Source: UBA6022 sp036382575
GTDB taxonomy: Bacteria > Patescibacteriota > Saccharimonadia > Saccharimonadales > Saccharimonadaceae
Length of the DNA stretch: 19,641 nt
Reading direction: 5' to 3'
Assembly (NCBI GenBank): GCA_036382575.1
Contig: DASVHL010000022.1
Coordinates: forward strand, 1 to 19,641
Each line of letters opens with the position of its first letter. Position 1 is the first letter of the stretch. The notes under the pieces are model-generated. The model had not been told where the DNA came from and made no database searches. It worked only from the letters and a program-made list of their open reading frames with translations. The position numbers were made by a program, and so were the translations under genes. Of the stretch, positions 1-7,881 are shown one piece after another.

Positions 1-435
1 GAATTTAAATTACATAAACTACAAAAAATTCTTGACGACAGTCAACTAATCTTAACGTCACTTGGCTATGATATTCTTTCGGTAGCACAAGAAAAAACAG
101 AGCAAATCTGGTATTGCCGCACCAAAAAAACTGACGCTAAAGCGACATTTCGTGGTGATCAATTTGTGATTTTTGAAGGCTCGAAAATTGATATAAACGC
201 TTCGGATACTTGGATAAAATCATACCCTAACTCATATAAAATACGCAACGAAATACTCGCAGCTCAAATGGGCGGTGTGGCCATTGATGACATCGTCACA
301 CTAACTAAAGATATCGCCTTCAGAAGCCCAAACGATGCAGGTGGCTTTGCTGCAGGGCGTAACGTCAATGCCTGGACGACATGGAAAAATGAAAACGGGC
401 AAACAATGGACGAAATCATGAGAAAAGGTGATTAG
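1..435 (+). CDS. C-terminal part of a DUF4357 protein, probably a GIY-YIG nuclease family member (5' partial)
   Basis: The reading frame is open from the first base, so the gene starts outside the window and only about 144 codons are seen. The last 60 residues match what I remember of DUF4357: a 'FEGSKI' strand, 'RNEIL', then F-R-S-P-N-D-A-x-x-F-A-x-G-R-N-V-N-A-W-x-x-W-K, ending with G-Q-T-M-D-E. The 50 residues before it ('LTSLGYDIL', 'WYCRTKKTDA') resemble the linker in GIY-YIG/DUF4357 proteins, but the GIY-YIG domain itself is not visible here. Such proteins are common beside type I restriction systems, which fits the genes downstream. Its stop lies 3 nt before radC, so the two are probably co-transcribed. 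An internal ATG at 166 would cut off the DUF4357 lead-in and is unlikely to be the true start. The exact role of DUF4357 is unknown to me. Confidence 0.8.
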   Translation, partial: EFKLHKLQKILDDSQLILTSLGYDILSVAQEKTEQIWYCRTKKTDAKATFRGDQFVIFEGSKIDINASDTWIKSYPNSYKIRNEILAAQMGGVAIDDIVTLTKDIAFRSPNDAGGFAAGRNVNAWTTWKNENGQTMDEIMRKGD

Positions 436-438
436 CAA

Positions 439-1089
439 ATGAAAATGTCAGACCGACACAGTGATGACCGTCCACGCGAGAAACTCGCCCGCAAAGGCGC
501 GTCCGCTCTATCTGATTATGAACTCTTAATGGCGATTATTGGCAGCGGTAATGCGGAAGCAGATGTTACTAAGATTGCCCGCGACGTACAAAAGCTCGTC
601 AAAGAAAAAGGGAGCGAGCTAACCTACGAGGACTTACTAACTATCAAAAGCCTCGGCCCAGCCAAAGCAGCTCAAATCATGGCAGGCTTTGAGTTATGGC
701 GCCGTCAATTTGAAGTTAGTGAACGACCAATTATCGATTCGCCAGAAAAGGCCGTCGCACAGCTAGCTGATATCCGTGACAAGAAACAGGAATACTTCGT
801 CTGTCTAACGCTCGACGGGGCAAACCGTCTAATCGCAACACGAATCATTACAATCGGCACACTAACCTCATCACTCGTCCATCCACGTGAAGTTTTTGCC
901 GCGGCGATTACAGACCGTGCCGCAAGTATTATCGTGGCGCATAATCACCCAAGTGGAAATCTAGTGCCAAGCGAGCCGGATAATAAGATTACTAAAAAAA
1001 TTCAAGATGCGGGCAAAATACTAGGTATCAAATTAGTCGATCATATTCTAGTTACAAAATCCGACTACTGCAGCATATTTGATCTATAA
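439..1089 (+). CDS. radC: RadC-family JAB/MPN-domain protein
   Basis: This 216-residue protein has the usual RadC (UPF0758) length and layout. An N-terminal helix-hairpin-helix part includes 'LSDYELLMAIIGSG' and 'IKSLGPAKAAQIM'. A C-terminal JAMM-type metal site follows, with E151 in 'HPREVF', then H168-N-H170-P-S-G and D181 in 'PSEPD'. This is the E, HxH, D set expected for zinc binding. Despite the old name, a DNA repair role is not established, and RadC proteins are frequent in mobile and defence islands. The start at 439 has AAAGGTG about 9 nt upstream; a second in-frame ATG at 445 is an alternative. It follows the DUF4357 gene by 3 nt. Its last codons run into the hsdR promoter. Confidence 0.93.
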   Translation: MKMSDRHSDDRPREKLARKGASALSDYELLMAIIGSGNAEADVTKIARDVQKLVKEKGSELTYEDLLTIKSLGPAKAAQIMAGFELWRRQFEVSERPIIDSPEKAVAQLADIRDKKQEYFVCLTLDGANRLIATRIITIGTLTSSLVHPREVFAAAITDRAASIIVAHNHPSGNLVPSEPDNKITKKIQDAGKILGIKLVDHILVTKSDYCSIFDL

Positions 1090-1092
1090 ACC

Positions 1093-1101
1093 TGCTATAA
1101 T
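1093..1101 (+). promoter_or_regulatory. Extended -10 promoter of hsdR (leaderless type)
   Basis: TGCTATAAT matches the extended -10 consensus TGnTATAAT exactly. No convincing -35 box is seen. Only 10 nt separate the box from the ATG at 1112, so transcription would begin within a few bases of the start codon. No Shine-Dalgarno sequence is present. Confidence 0.65.
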
Positions 1102-1111
1102 TACAGCAATA

Positions 1112-3697
1112 ATGAGCAAGAAAGAAGCTGCAGCCCGACTAAAAATCAACAAAATGTTAGAGGAATCCGGCTGGCGCTTATTAGATGAAGATAATCTTCG
1201 TGCAAATGTCGATGTCGAAACGCGCTTAAGCCCCGGCAAGAAGATTGATCCTACGCAAATGGGTGACGACTTTAATGAAGCACAGGGTGGGTTTATTGAC
1301 TATCTACTACTGGATGATAATCAAAAACCAATCGCAGTATTAGAGGCAAAACGCGAAAGTAAGTCGCCGCTTGATGGAAAAGAACAAGCACGTGAATACG
1401 CAAATCGCACACACGTACGCTACGTCATCCTTAGTAATGGCAATGTTCACTATCTATGGGATATGATCGAAGGTAATCCAGAGCCAATTTTAAAGTTACC
1501 AACCCAAGAATCGCTAACTGAAAGCAAAAGATACCAACCAAACCCAGGTGCACTATCCGATGAAAAAGTTGACGATACGTACATAGCTCACTCGCAAATT
1601 CCTGACTTCGATAAGTCGCCACAATATTTGGCAGGTGGTGATACACGACAGAACTACATGCGTGATAACAAGCTAAAAATCATGCGCAAATATCAGGTAG
1701 GTGCTATCCATGCAATACAAAACGCTGCAAAAGAAGGCAACAAACGTTACCTCCTCGAAATGGCTACCGGCACAGGCAAAACTTTGACGTGTGCTGCGAT
1801 TATCAAATTGTTCCTCAAGACAGGCAACGCAAAACGTGTACTTTTTCTCGTCGACCGCATTGAACTAGAAAAACAAGCACAAGAAGCATTTGAAAATTCG
1901 CTGGGATCAGACTTCACTGTATACACCTACAAGGAACATAAAGATGATTGGGGCACTGCTGATATCGTCGTCAGTACGGTCCAAAGCCTACAGACAAACG
2001 ACAAATATAAAAAGGAGTTTTCACCGACAGATTTCGAACTAGTCATTAGTGACGAAGCCCATCGCTCAATCGGTGGAAACGCACGAGCCGTATTTGAATA
2101 TTTTGTTGGCTACCGGGTCGGCCTAACGGCAACACCAAAAGATTATCTAAAGAATGTTACCAATGATGATCAGAATACTCTAAAGGATTTCGAACGGCGT
2201 CAATTACTCGACACATACACCACTTTCGGCTGCGACAGCGGTCAACCGACATTTAGCTATAGCCTGCTGGACGGAGTGAACGACCCAGACGGCCCGTATC
2301 TTGTTAATCCAATCATTATTGACGCACGAACAGATATTACTACTAGGCTCCTTAGTGCTGAAGGCTATGCTGTACATAAAGTTATCGATGAAGAAACCGA
2401 GGTTGATGCCATATTCGGTGCACGTGATTTCGAGCGAAAATTCTTCAATGAAAAAACTAATCAGGTATTAGCTCAAACATTTTTAGATAACGCAGACGCT
2501 GATCCAATTAGTGGAGAGTTAGGGAAATCCATTGTTTTTGCAGTGTCTCAACCGCACGCAGCAAAAATGACAAATATCCTTAACCGACTCGCAATGGCAA
2601 GATGGCCAGGCAAATACCAGTCAGATTTTGCCGTTCAAATAACCAGCAATGTAGCAGACGCCCAGGAATATACAACAAAGTTTAGCAACAATAACCTTCG
2701 CGGCAAAACTAACTGGCTAGACAATTATGACAGCTCGCGTACGCGTGTCGTAATTACGGTCGGTATGATGACAACAGGGTATGATTGCAGCGACCTATTG
2801 AACGTAGCCTTTATGCGACCCGTATTTAGTCCGAGCGACTTCATCCAGATGAAAGGTCGCGGAACGCGATTACATAATTTCCGATACATTGATTACACTG
2901 ATGATGAAAATCTAATCACTGCACAAAAAAATAACTTCAAACTTATAGATTTTTTTGCCGTTTGTGAATATTTTGATGAAAAGTATGACTACGAAGCAGA
3001 GTTAGCGGTACCTAAAAAGATCGAGGGCGTTACAACTGGTTATGCTCCACCGGTGGTTGATGGTTCGGATATTGTATCTGAACCGGGCGGCAGCTACGCT
3101 CACGGTGTCGACCTTGACGAACTGGATAAATTGAAGAGTCAGACGACAACCGTCGTCGACGGCCAAGGTATGCGCATTGACCGCGAGATGTTCCGCAAAT
3201 TTAAAGAAGAGTTGCAAAGCGATGAAGAGTTTACTTATCTATACGACACAAACCGCGATGAGGCGTTAGATTATCTAAAAAATAAGATATTCGATAAGCC
3301 AAACCACTTCATGAACCTTGAAAAAATTCGTAACTTCTTTAAACTAGATCGTAAACTTTCTCTTGGCGAAGCATTAGATATCGTCATGGATCAAATCGAT
3401 CAGCCTAAATCAAAAGCCGAAATTATTCACGATAAGTTTAACGACGCAGTTATCACCAAAGAACTGACAGATAAACTAACCAACGATAACATTTTTCATT
3501 TAGCATACCGTCTATTCGATGCCTATATTTCATCACCCGCAGTGCAAAAAGCAGTTGATGATCAAACCTACGGCAACCTTGATCATACCAGCCAGTTATC
3601 ACTAGAGGAATATATCCAGCTGCATCACGCCGGAGTTGCCGAACCGTTAGTGAATTACATCAAAGATTATGTAGATATTACAAAGTTAAGAGGATAA
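1112..3697 (+). CDS. hsdR: Type I restriction enzyme, R (endonuclease/translocase) subunit
   Basis: HsdR cuts DNA after ATP-driven translocation when it meets unmodified sites bound by the M and S parts. In the 861-residue product the nuclease domain shows D63 ('FIDYLLL'), then E78-A-K80, and the 'QAREY' motif from Q92 that typifies type I nucleases. The helicase core has Walker A 'ATGTGKT' (218-224), DEAH box at 314-317, motif III 'GLTATP' and motif VI 'QMKGRGTRL'. A C-terminal EcoEI-type helical region of about 200 residues follows. I place the start at ATG 1112. The upstream in-frame start at 1079 would put the promoter inside the gene and adds an 11-residue prefix unlike the family. The gene ends 4 nt before hsdMS, whose RBS (AAGAGGA) overlaps the hsdR end. 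No frameshift or lost catalytic residue is seen. Confidence 0.95.
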   Translation: MSKKEAAARLKINKMLEESGWRLLDEDNLRANVDVETRLSPGKKIDPTQMGDDFNEAQGGFIDYLLLDDNQKPIAVLEAKRESKSPLDGKEQAREYANRTHVRYVILSNGNVHYLWDMIEGNPEPILKLPTQESLTESKRYQPNPGALSDEKVDDTYIAHSQIPDFDKSPQYLAGGDTRQNYMRDNKLKIMRKYQVGAIHAIQNAAKEGNKRYLLEMATGTGKTLTCAAIIKLFLKTGNAKRVLFLVDRIELEKQAQEAFENSLGSDFTVYTYKEHKDDWGTADIVVSTVQSLQTNDKYKKEFSPTDFELVISDEAHRSIGGNARAVFEYFVGYRVGLTATPKDYLKNVTNDDQNTLKDFERRQLLDTYTTFGCDSGQPTFSYSLLDGVNDPDGPYLVNPIIIDARTDITTRLLSAEGYAVHKVIDEETEVDAIFGARDFERKFFNEKTNQVLAQTFLDNADADPISGELGKSIVFAVSQPHAAKMTNILNRLAMARWPGKYQSDFAVQITSNVADAQEYTTKFSNNNLRGKTNWLDNYDSSRTRVVITVGMMTTGYDCSDLLNVAFMRPVFSPSDFIQMKGRGTRLHNFRYIDYTDDENLITAQKNNFKLIDFFAVCEYFDEKYDYEAELAVPKKIEGVTTGYAPPVVDGSDIVSEPGGSYAHGVDLDELDKLKSQTTTVVDGQGMRIDREMFRKFKEELQSDEEFTYLYDTNRDEALDYLKNKIFDKPNHFMNLEKIRNFFKLDRKLSLGEALDIVMDQIDQPKSKAEIIHDKFNDAVITKELTDKLTNDNIFHLAYRLFDAYISSPAVQKAVDDQTYGNLDHTSQLSLEEYIQLHHAGVAEPLVNYIKDYVDITKLRG

Positions 3698-3701
3698 AAG
3701 T

Positions 3702-6170
3702 ATGCTGCCAGAATTTAAAAAAAGAATCGATACTCTCCGTGATATTCTTGTTGGCGCCGTACCGTCACCCGCAGGACAAATCGAGCAAATTACCTATGCA
3801 TTAATCTACAAATTCATGAGTGACATCGATGATAAATCATCAAGTATCGGTGGCAAGCGCACTTATTTTACAGGTGAATACGAAAAATATGGCTGGCATG
3901 AATTAATGACACCAACACTCGGCGCCCACGATCGCCTAACGCTTTACCGTGAAGCCCTCGGAAGCCTAGCCAAGAATCCTGGATTGCCAGAGTTGTTCCA
4001 GGGAATTTATCAAAATGCCTATCTAACTTTTAACGACCCTCGCGTGCTGACATTATTCTTAAAAGAAATCGACAACTTCAAACACTCGAACAGTGATGAT
4101 ATCGGTGACGCATACGAATATCTGCTACAAATTACCGGTGCACAGGGCGATGTTGGTCAATTCCGTACACCGCGCCACATCATTAAGTTCATTGTCGAGG
4201 CAGTAAACCCGACAAAAGGCGACAGCGTGCTCGACCCAGCCGTCGGTACAGCAGGCTTCTTGATCGCTGCCTATAATCACGTGAAGCATCATCATGATGG
4301 TGTTGATGAAATTACCGGCTTGCCAGACGAGAAAGAAGAGCACCTGTCGGCCGACGAGCTCGATAAGCTTCACAAAAATTATCATGGCTTTGATATCGAT
4401 CCCACTATGGTACGTACCGCAAAAGTAAATATGTACCTCCATGGTTTCACGACGCCAGACATTAAAAACCACGACAGCCTAAGTAGCGAAGATTGGTGGA
4501 ATGAGCGATACGATGTTATTCTCGCCAACCCGCCATTCATGTCGCCAAAAGGTGGCATTAAGCCACACGATAAATTTGGCATTAAAGCAAACAGGGCAGA
4601 AGTGCTGTTCGTCGATTACATTGCCAGCCACTTAAAACCAACTGGTCGCGCGGGTATTGTTGTACCGGAAGGTATTATTTTCCAAAGCGGCAAGGCGTAC
4701 AAAGAATTGCGCAAGAACCTCGTGGATAATTACCTTTACGCAGTAGTCAGTCTGCCATCTGGCGTGTTTCAACCCTATAGCGGTGTTAAGACGAGTATTT
4801 TATTACTAGACAAAGAACTCGCAAAACAGCGTGATGAAATTCTATTTATAAAAATAGAAAATGATGGCTACAGCCTTGGCGCACAGCGTCGCAACATTGC
4901 CGGAAATCAATTACCTAATGCATTAGAAATAATAAAAGAGTTTAAAAATAATAGCCAGGTGACTACATCCACACTGTCATATGCTGTCTCTCGAAAAAAA
5001 ATTATCGACTCCGAAGGCTACTACTTAATCGGTGATCAATACATAGATCGTAAAATTACCGAATCACCCCATACTATGAGTACGTTTGGCGATATATTTG
5101 AGATATCAGGTAAAGATAGGGCTGGTAGTTCAGCCTATCCGGTAATGTCTATAACGATGCATGATGGGTTAGTCGATCAGAGTGATAGATTCAAAAGTGC
5201 TATAGCGAGCAAAGACACTTCCAATTACAAAGTAGTTCATAAGAACGAGCTAGTAGTTGGCTTTCCAATCGATGAAGGAGTGTTGGGATTTCAAACAAAA
5301 TATGATTCCGCAATCGTCAGCCCAGCTTACGATATATGGAAACTAAAAAGTAAAAATATTGAAACCCGATTCGTAGAACGGATTCTAAGATCCGACCAAG
5401 CAAAAAAGTTATATGCCGAAAACATGCAAGGCGCTGTAAGTAGAAGGCGAAGTGTGCCCAGGGAAAGGATGAAAACTCTACGCGTTCCGCTTCCTCCAAT
5501 CAACACTCAGCGCGAAATCGTTGCTGAACTCGATAACTATCAACAAATAATCGATGCAGCCACAGCAATTATTAAAACCTATAAGCCCATTATCAAAATC
5601 GACCCGAAGTGGGAGACAACGACCGTAGGCGACACAGCAAGCCTAACATATGGATATACTGACAGCGCAAAAGAAGAAGGATCGCACCGCTTCATCCGGA
5701 TTACCGACATTACTGATACGGGTGAGATAAAACGGCATGGCGCAAAATATATTAACGAGAACCCCGAATCCTTAAAGTACATTCTTTCAAAAGGTGATTT
5801 ACTGGTCGCACGAACAGGTGGTACTTATGGAAAGACTGCATTATATACCTCCGAAGACCTCGCGGTATACGCATCTTTTTTAATCAAATTAAGCTTCAAT
5901 GACGAGATACTGCCAAAATACTACTGGATGTTCGCCCAGAGTGACGCTTATTGGACACAAGCAAAAAGATTAATGACAGGTGGTGGCCAACCTCAATTCA
6001 ACGCTGGTGCAATAAAACAAATAGAATTTCCAAAGCCCACTTTAAGTGAACAGAAACAAATTGTCGCGCAACTAGAATCAGAACAAGCCCTCATCGACGC
6101 CAACAAAAAACTCATCGAACTCTACACTCAAAAAATTAAAACTAAAATCGCCGAGGTTTGGGGAGAATAA
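3702..6170 (+). CDS. hsdM: Type I modification-specificity fusion (HsdM fused to HsdS with two TRDs)
   Basis: This 822-residue protein joins the N6-adenine methyltransferase and the DNA specificity subunit of a type I system. Residues 1-130 look like the HsdM N-terminal helical domain. The catalytic domain has SAM-binding motif I 'DPAVGTAGF' (178-186) and motif IV 'NPPF' (276-279). From about residue 437 the protein becomes HsdS-like. The first target recognition domain (about 450-595) ends in 'LPPINTQREIVAEL', the usual start of a conserved spacer helix. The second TRD (about 637-778, beginning 'WETTTVGD' and containing 'GDLLVARTGG') ends in a second helix starting 'LSEQKQIVAQLE'. Typical HsdM is about 500 aa and HsdS about 400 aa, so this is close to the sum with a shortened linker. 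No separate hsdS is seen in the window. The RBS is AAGAGGA, 7 nt from ATG 3702. Confidence 0.93.
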   Translation: MLPEFKKRIDTLRDILVGAVPSPAGQIEQITYALIYKFMSDIDDKSSSIGGKRTYFTGEYEKYGWHELMTPTLGAHDRLTLYREALGSLAKNPGLPELFQGIYQNAYLTFNDPRVLTLFLKEIDNFKHSNSDDIGDAYEYLLQITGAQGDVGQFRTPRHIIKFIVEAVNPTKGDSVLDPAVGTAGFLIAAYNHVKHHHDGVDEITGLPDEKEEHLSADELDKLHKNYHGFDIDPTMVRTAKVNMYLHGFTTPDIKNHDSLSSEDWWNERYDVILANPPFMSPKGGIKPHDKFGIKANRAEVLFVDYIASHLKPTGRAGIVVPEGIIFQSGKAYKELRKNLVDNYLYAVVSLPSGVFQPYSGVKTSILLLDKELAKQRDEILFIKIENDGYSLGAQRRNIAGNQLPNALEIIKEFKNNSQVTTSTLSYAVSRKKIIDSEGYYLIGDQYIDRKITESPHTMSTFGDIFEISGKDRAGSSAYPVMSITMHDGLVDQSDRFKSAIASKDTSNYKVVHKNELVVGFPIDEGVLGFQTKYDSAIVSPAYDIWKLKSKNIETRFVERILRSDQAKKLYAENMQGAVSRRRSVPRERMKTLRVPLPPINTQREIVAELDNYQQIIDAATAIIKTYKPIIKIDPKWETTTVGDTASLTYGYTDSAKEEGSHRFIRITDITDTGEIKRHGAKYINENPESLKYILSKGDLLVARTGGTYGKTALYTSEDLAVYASFLIKLSFNDEILPKYYWMFAQSDAYWTQAKRLMTGGGQPQFNAGAIKQIEFPKPTLSEQKQIVAQLESEQALIDANKKLIELYTQKIKTKIAEVWGE

Positions 6171-6172
6171 GA

Positions 6173-7741
6173 ATGGCTCACAAAACCTTACTTGAACTAT
6201 CTGCCGATGAAGCAAGAAGGTGTCTATTGAGTAACGATAACTACATCAACTTTGATTTGCCTAATTATTTTGATTTTTCCAAGCTTTTGATTCAAGTGTC
6301 TGTAAAGCTAAAAGACACAAACTGGGAAGAATATACCAGCAACGTTATAGACGAAGACGGAGAAGTAAAGCTAGACAGTAAAGGTAATCCAATCAAAAAA
6401 TATCCTGGTTACGAATTTAACGTTAACCATCAGATTATTGTTAATAAAAACTCGAATCTTTCGTGGCGACCCCTTGAAATCACACACCCCGTACTCTATG
6501 TTGCGCTCGTTCATTTACTTACAGAAGAAGATAACTGGAATATAATTATATCTCGCTTCAATGAGCTGAAGTGTTCTGACATAGAAGTTGCGAGCATCCC
6601 TCCCGGTAAGTCCCTCAATCGTAAAACCAATAAGGCTGAGCAGATCACCAAATGGTGGGAGAATGGCGAGCAGCGAAGTGTTGAACTGGGGCTTGAGTAT
6701 AACTATGTAAGTGAGACAGATATCGCCGACTGCTATAGTTCGATATATACTCATGCAATTTCGTGGGCGATGCACACACGCGAAGTTGCCTTCAAGAAAC
6801 AGCGCGACGACTCGCTACTCGGTAATCAGATTGACAAGATATTAATGAACATGCATCACCGCCAAACCAACGGTATACCACAGGGCAGTATGCTATATGA
6901 TCTTTTGGCTGAGCTATTGCTCGCTTATGCAGATACTCTGATATGCGAGACGATTAAAGAAAAGGGTATCGAAGCTTACAAGATAGTGCGTTATCGTGAT
7001 GATTATAAAATCTTCACAAAACGAGCCGACGACGGTAAAAGTATACTTAGAATTATTAGTGATCAGCTTGTCGATCTGGGCTTAAGACCAAACGCGAACA
7101 AGACCTATGCAGGGCGGCGTTTAATCGACGCTTCGTTTAAAGCCGATAAGCTAAAGGGCTTATTTATACCAAAGATTGAAAATAATTTCGCAAAGAGATT
7201 GATGCAAATACATCAAATTTCGGAAAAGCATTCTAATTCTGGTCAGGTTGCTCGTATGCTGAATAGCTTTCATGATGATATGTACAGTAAGCTTTTAGTG
7301 CAAAGACAGTCGCTTCAACACTACGAGAAACCCTTAGTAATGATCAGTATTTTGGTGGATATGTGTATGCACAACCCCCGCTTTTATAACATGATAAGTG
7401 CGATTATCAGCTTGCTTCTTAGTCAAATATCAGAAAAAAAGCAGGTGGCTGCAATACTACATGAAAGACTGCGAAAGCTGCCGAATAGTAGCCTCTTAGA
7501 CTTGTCGCTACAGAGGGCTATCTATAAATATAGTCCAGACCTTACTTATGACGAACCGCTTACTAAAATTGTGCTCGAATACAATGGTCGCCCGCATAAC
7601 ATTTGGAATAACGACTGGCTCAATGGGGAAATGCAAGAATTGATCAATACATCAAATGTTATCGATCAAGATATTCTTACTGACAACGCCGCCGTCACTT
7701 CTCGTGATGAAGTGGATGAGTTTAGAGATATACCAAGCTAA
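6173..7741 (+). CDS. Reverse transcriptase, probably defence-associated (UG/Abi or DRT type)
   Basis: The product (522 aa) is an RNA-directed DNA polymerase by its palm motifs. Motif A is 'TDIADCYSSIY' with catalytic D183, the B motif is 'NGIPQGS' (233-239), the catalytic box is Y274-R-D-D277, and 'GLRPNANKT' follows. The YRDD box and the N-terminal block 'WRPLEITHPVLYVALVH' belong, as far as I remember, to a coherent prokaryotic orphan RT family rather than to group II introns. No maturase, HNH or intron RNA is present. Residues from about 345 on form a helical C-terminal region, with 'IWNNDWL' near the end, as in UG/Abi RTs. I choose ATG 6173 because GGGGAGA lies about 6 nt upstream; a TTG at 6158 inside hsdMS is less likely. 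The RBS lies within the last hsdMS codons, implying coupling. The exact DRT subgroup cannot be fixed by eye. Confidence 0.88.
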   Translation: MAHKTLLELSADEARRCLLSNDNYINFDLPNYFDFSKLLIQVSVKLKDTNWEEYTSNVIDEDGEVKLDSKGNPIKKYPGYEFNVNHQIIVNKNSNLSWRPLEITHPVLYVALVHLLTEEDNWNIIISRFNELKCSDIEVASIPPGKSLNRKTNKAEQITKWWENGEQRSVELGLEYNYVSETDIADCYSSIYTHAISWAMHTREVAFKKQRDDSLLGNQIDKILMNMHHRQTNGIPQGSMLYDLLAELLLAYADTLICETIKEKGIEAYKIVRYRDDYKIFTKRADDGKSILRIISDQLVDLGLRPNANKTYAGRRLIDASFKADKLKGLFIPKIENNFAKRLMQIHQISEKHSNSGQVARMLNSFHDDMYSKLLVQRQSLQHYEKPLVMISILVDMCMHNPRFYNMISAIISLLLSQISEKKQVAAILHERLRKLPNSSLLDLSLQRAIYKYSPDLTYDEPLTKIVLEYNGRPHNIWNNDWLNGEMQELINTSNVIDQDILTDNAAVTSRDEVDEFRDIPS

Positions 7742-7824
7742 GAACAGCCTTTGTAGTTATGATTACTCCAAGGCGAGAGAGCGAATAAACCAAGTGCCTG
7801 GCCAGAATCTATGAATATCGACAG

Positions 7825-7833
7825 TGATATAAT
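7825..7833 (+). promoter_or_regulatory. Extended -10 promoter of the DUF2130 gene
   Basis: TGATATAAT matches TGnTATAAT. No clear -35 is seen. The predicted transcript starts about 40 nt before ATG 7882 and includes AAAGGA close to the start. This separates the DUF2130 gene from the restriction/RT operon. Confidence 0.6.
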
Positions 7834-7881
7834 AGCAATACACACCAAGATGCAGTAAGCGCCTATAAAATCAAAGGAATT

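Noticed and set aside
6173..7741. Group II intron or retron origin for the reverse transcriptase
   Set aside because: No maturase or HNH domain, no intron boundary or domain V RNA, and no msr/msd-like inverted repeats next to it; it sits directly in the restriction operon.
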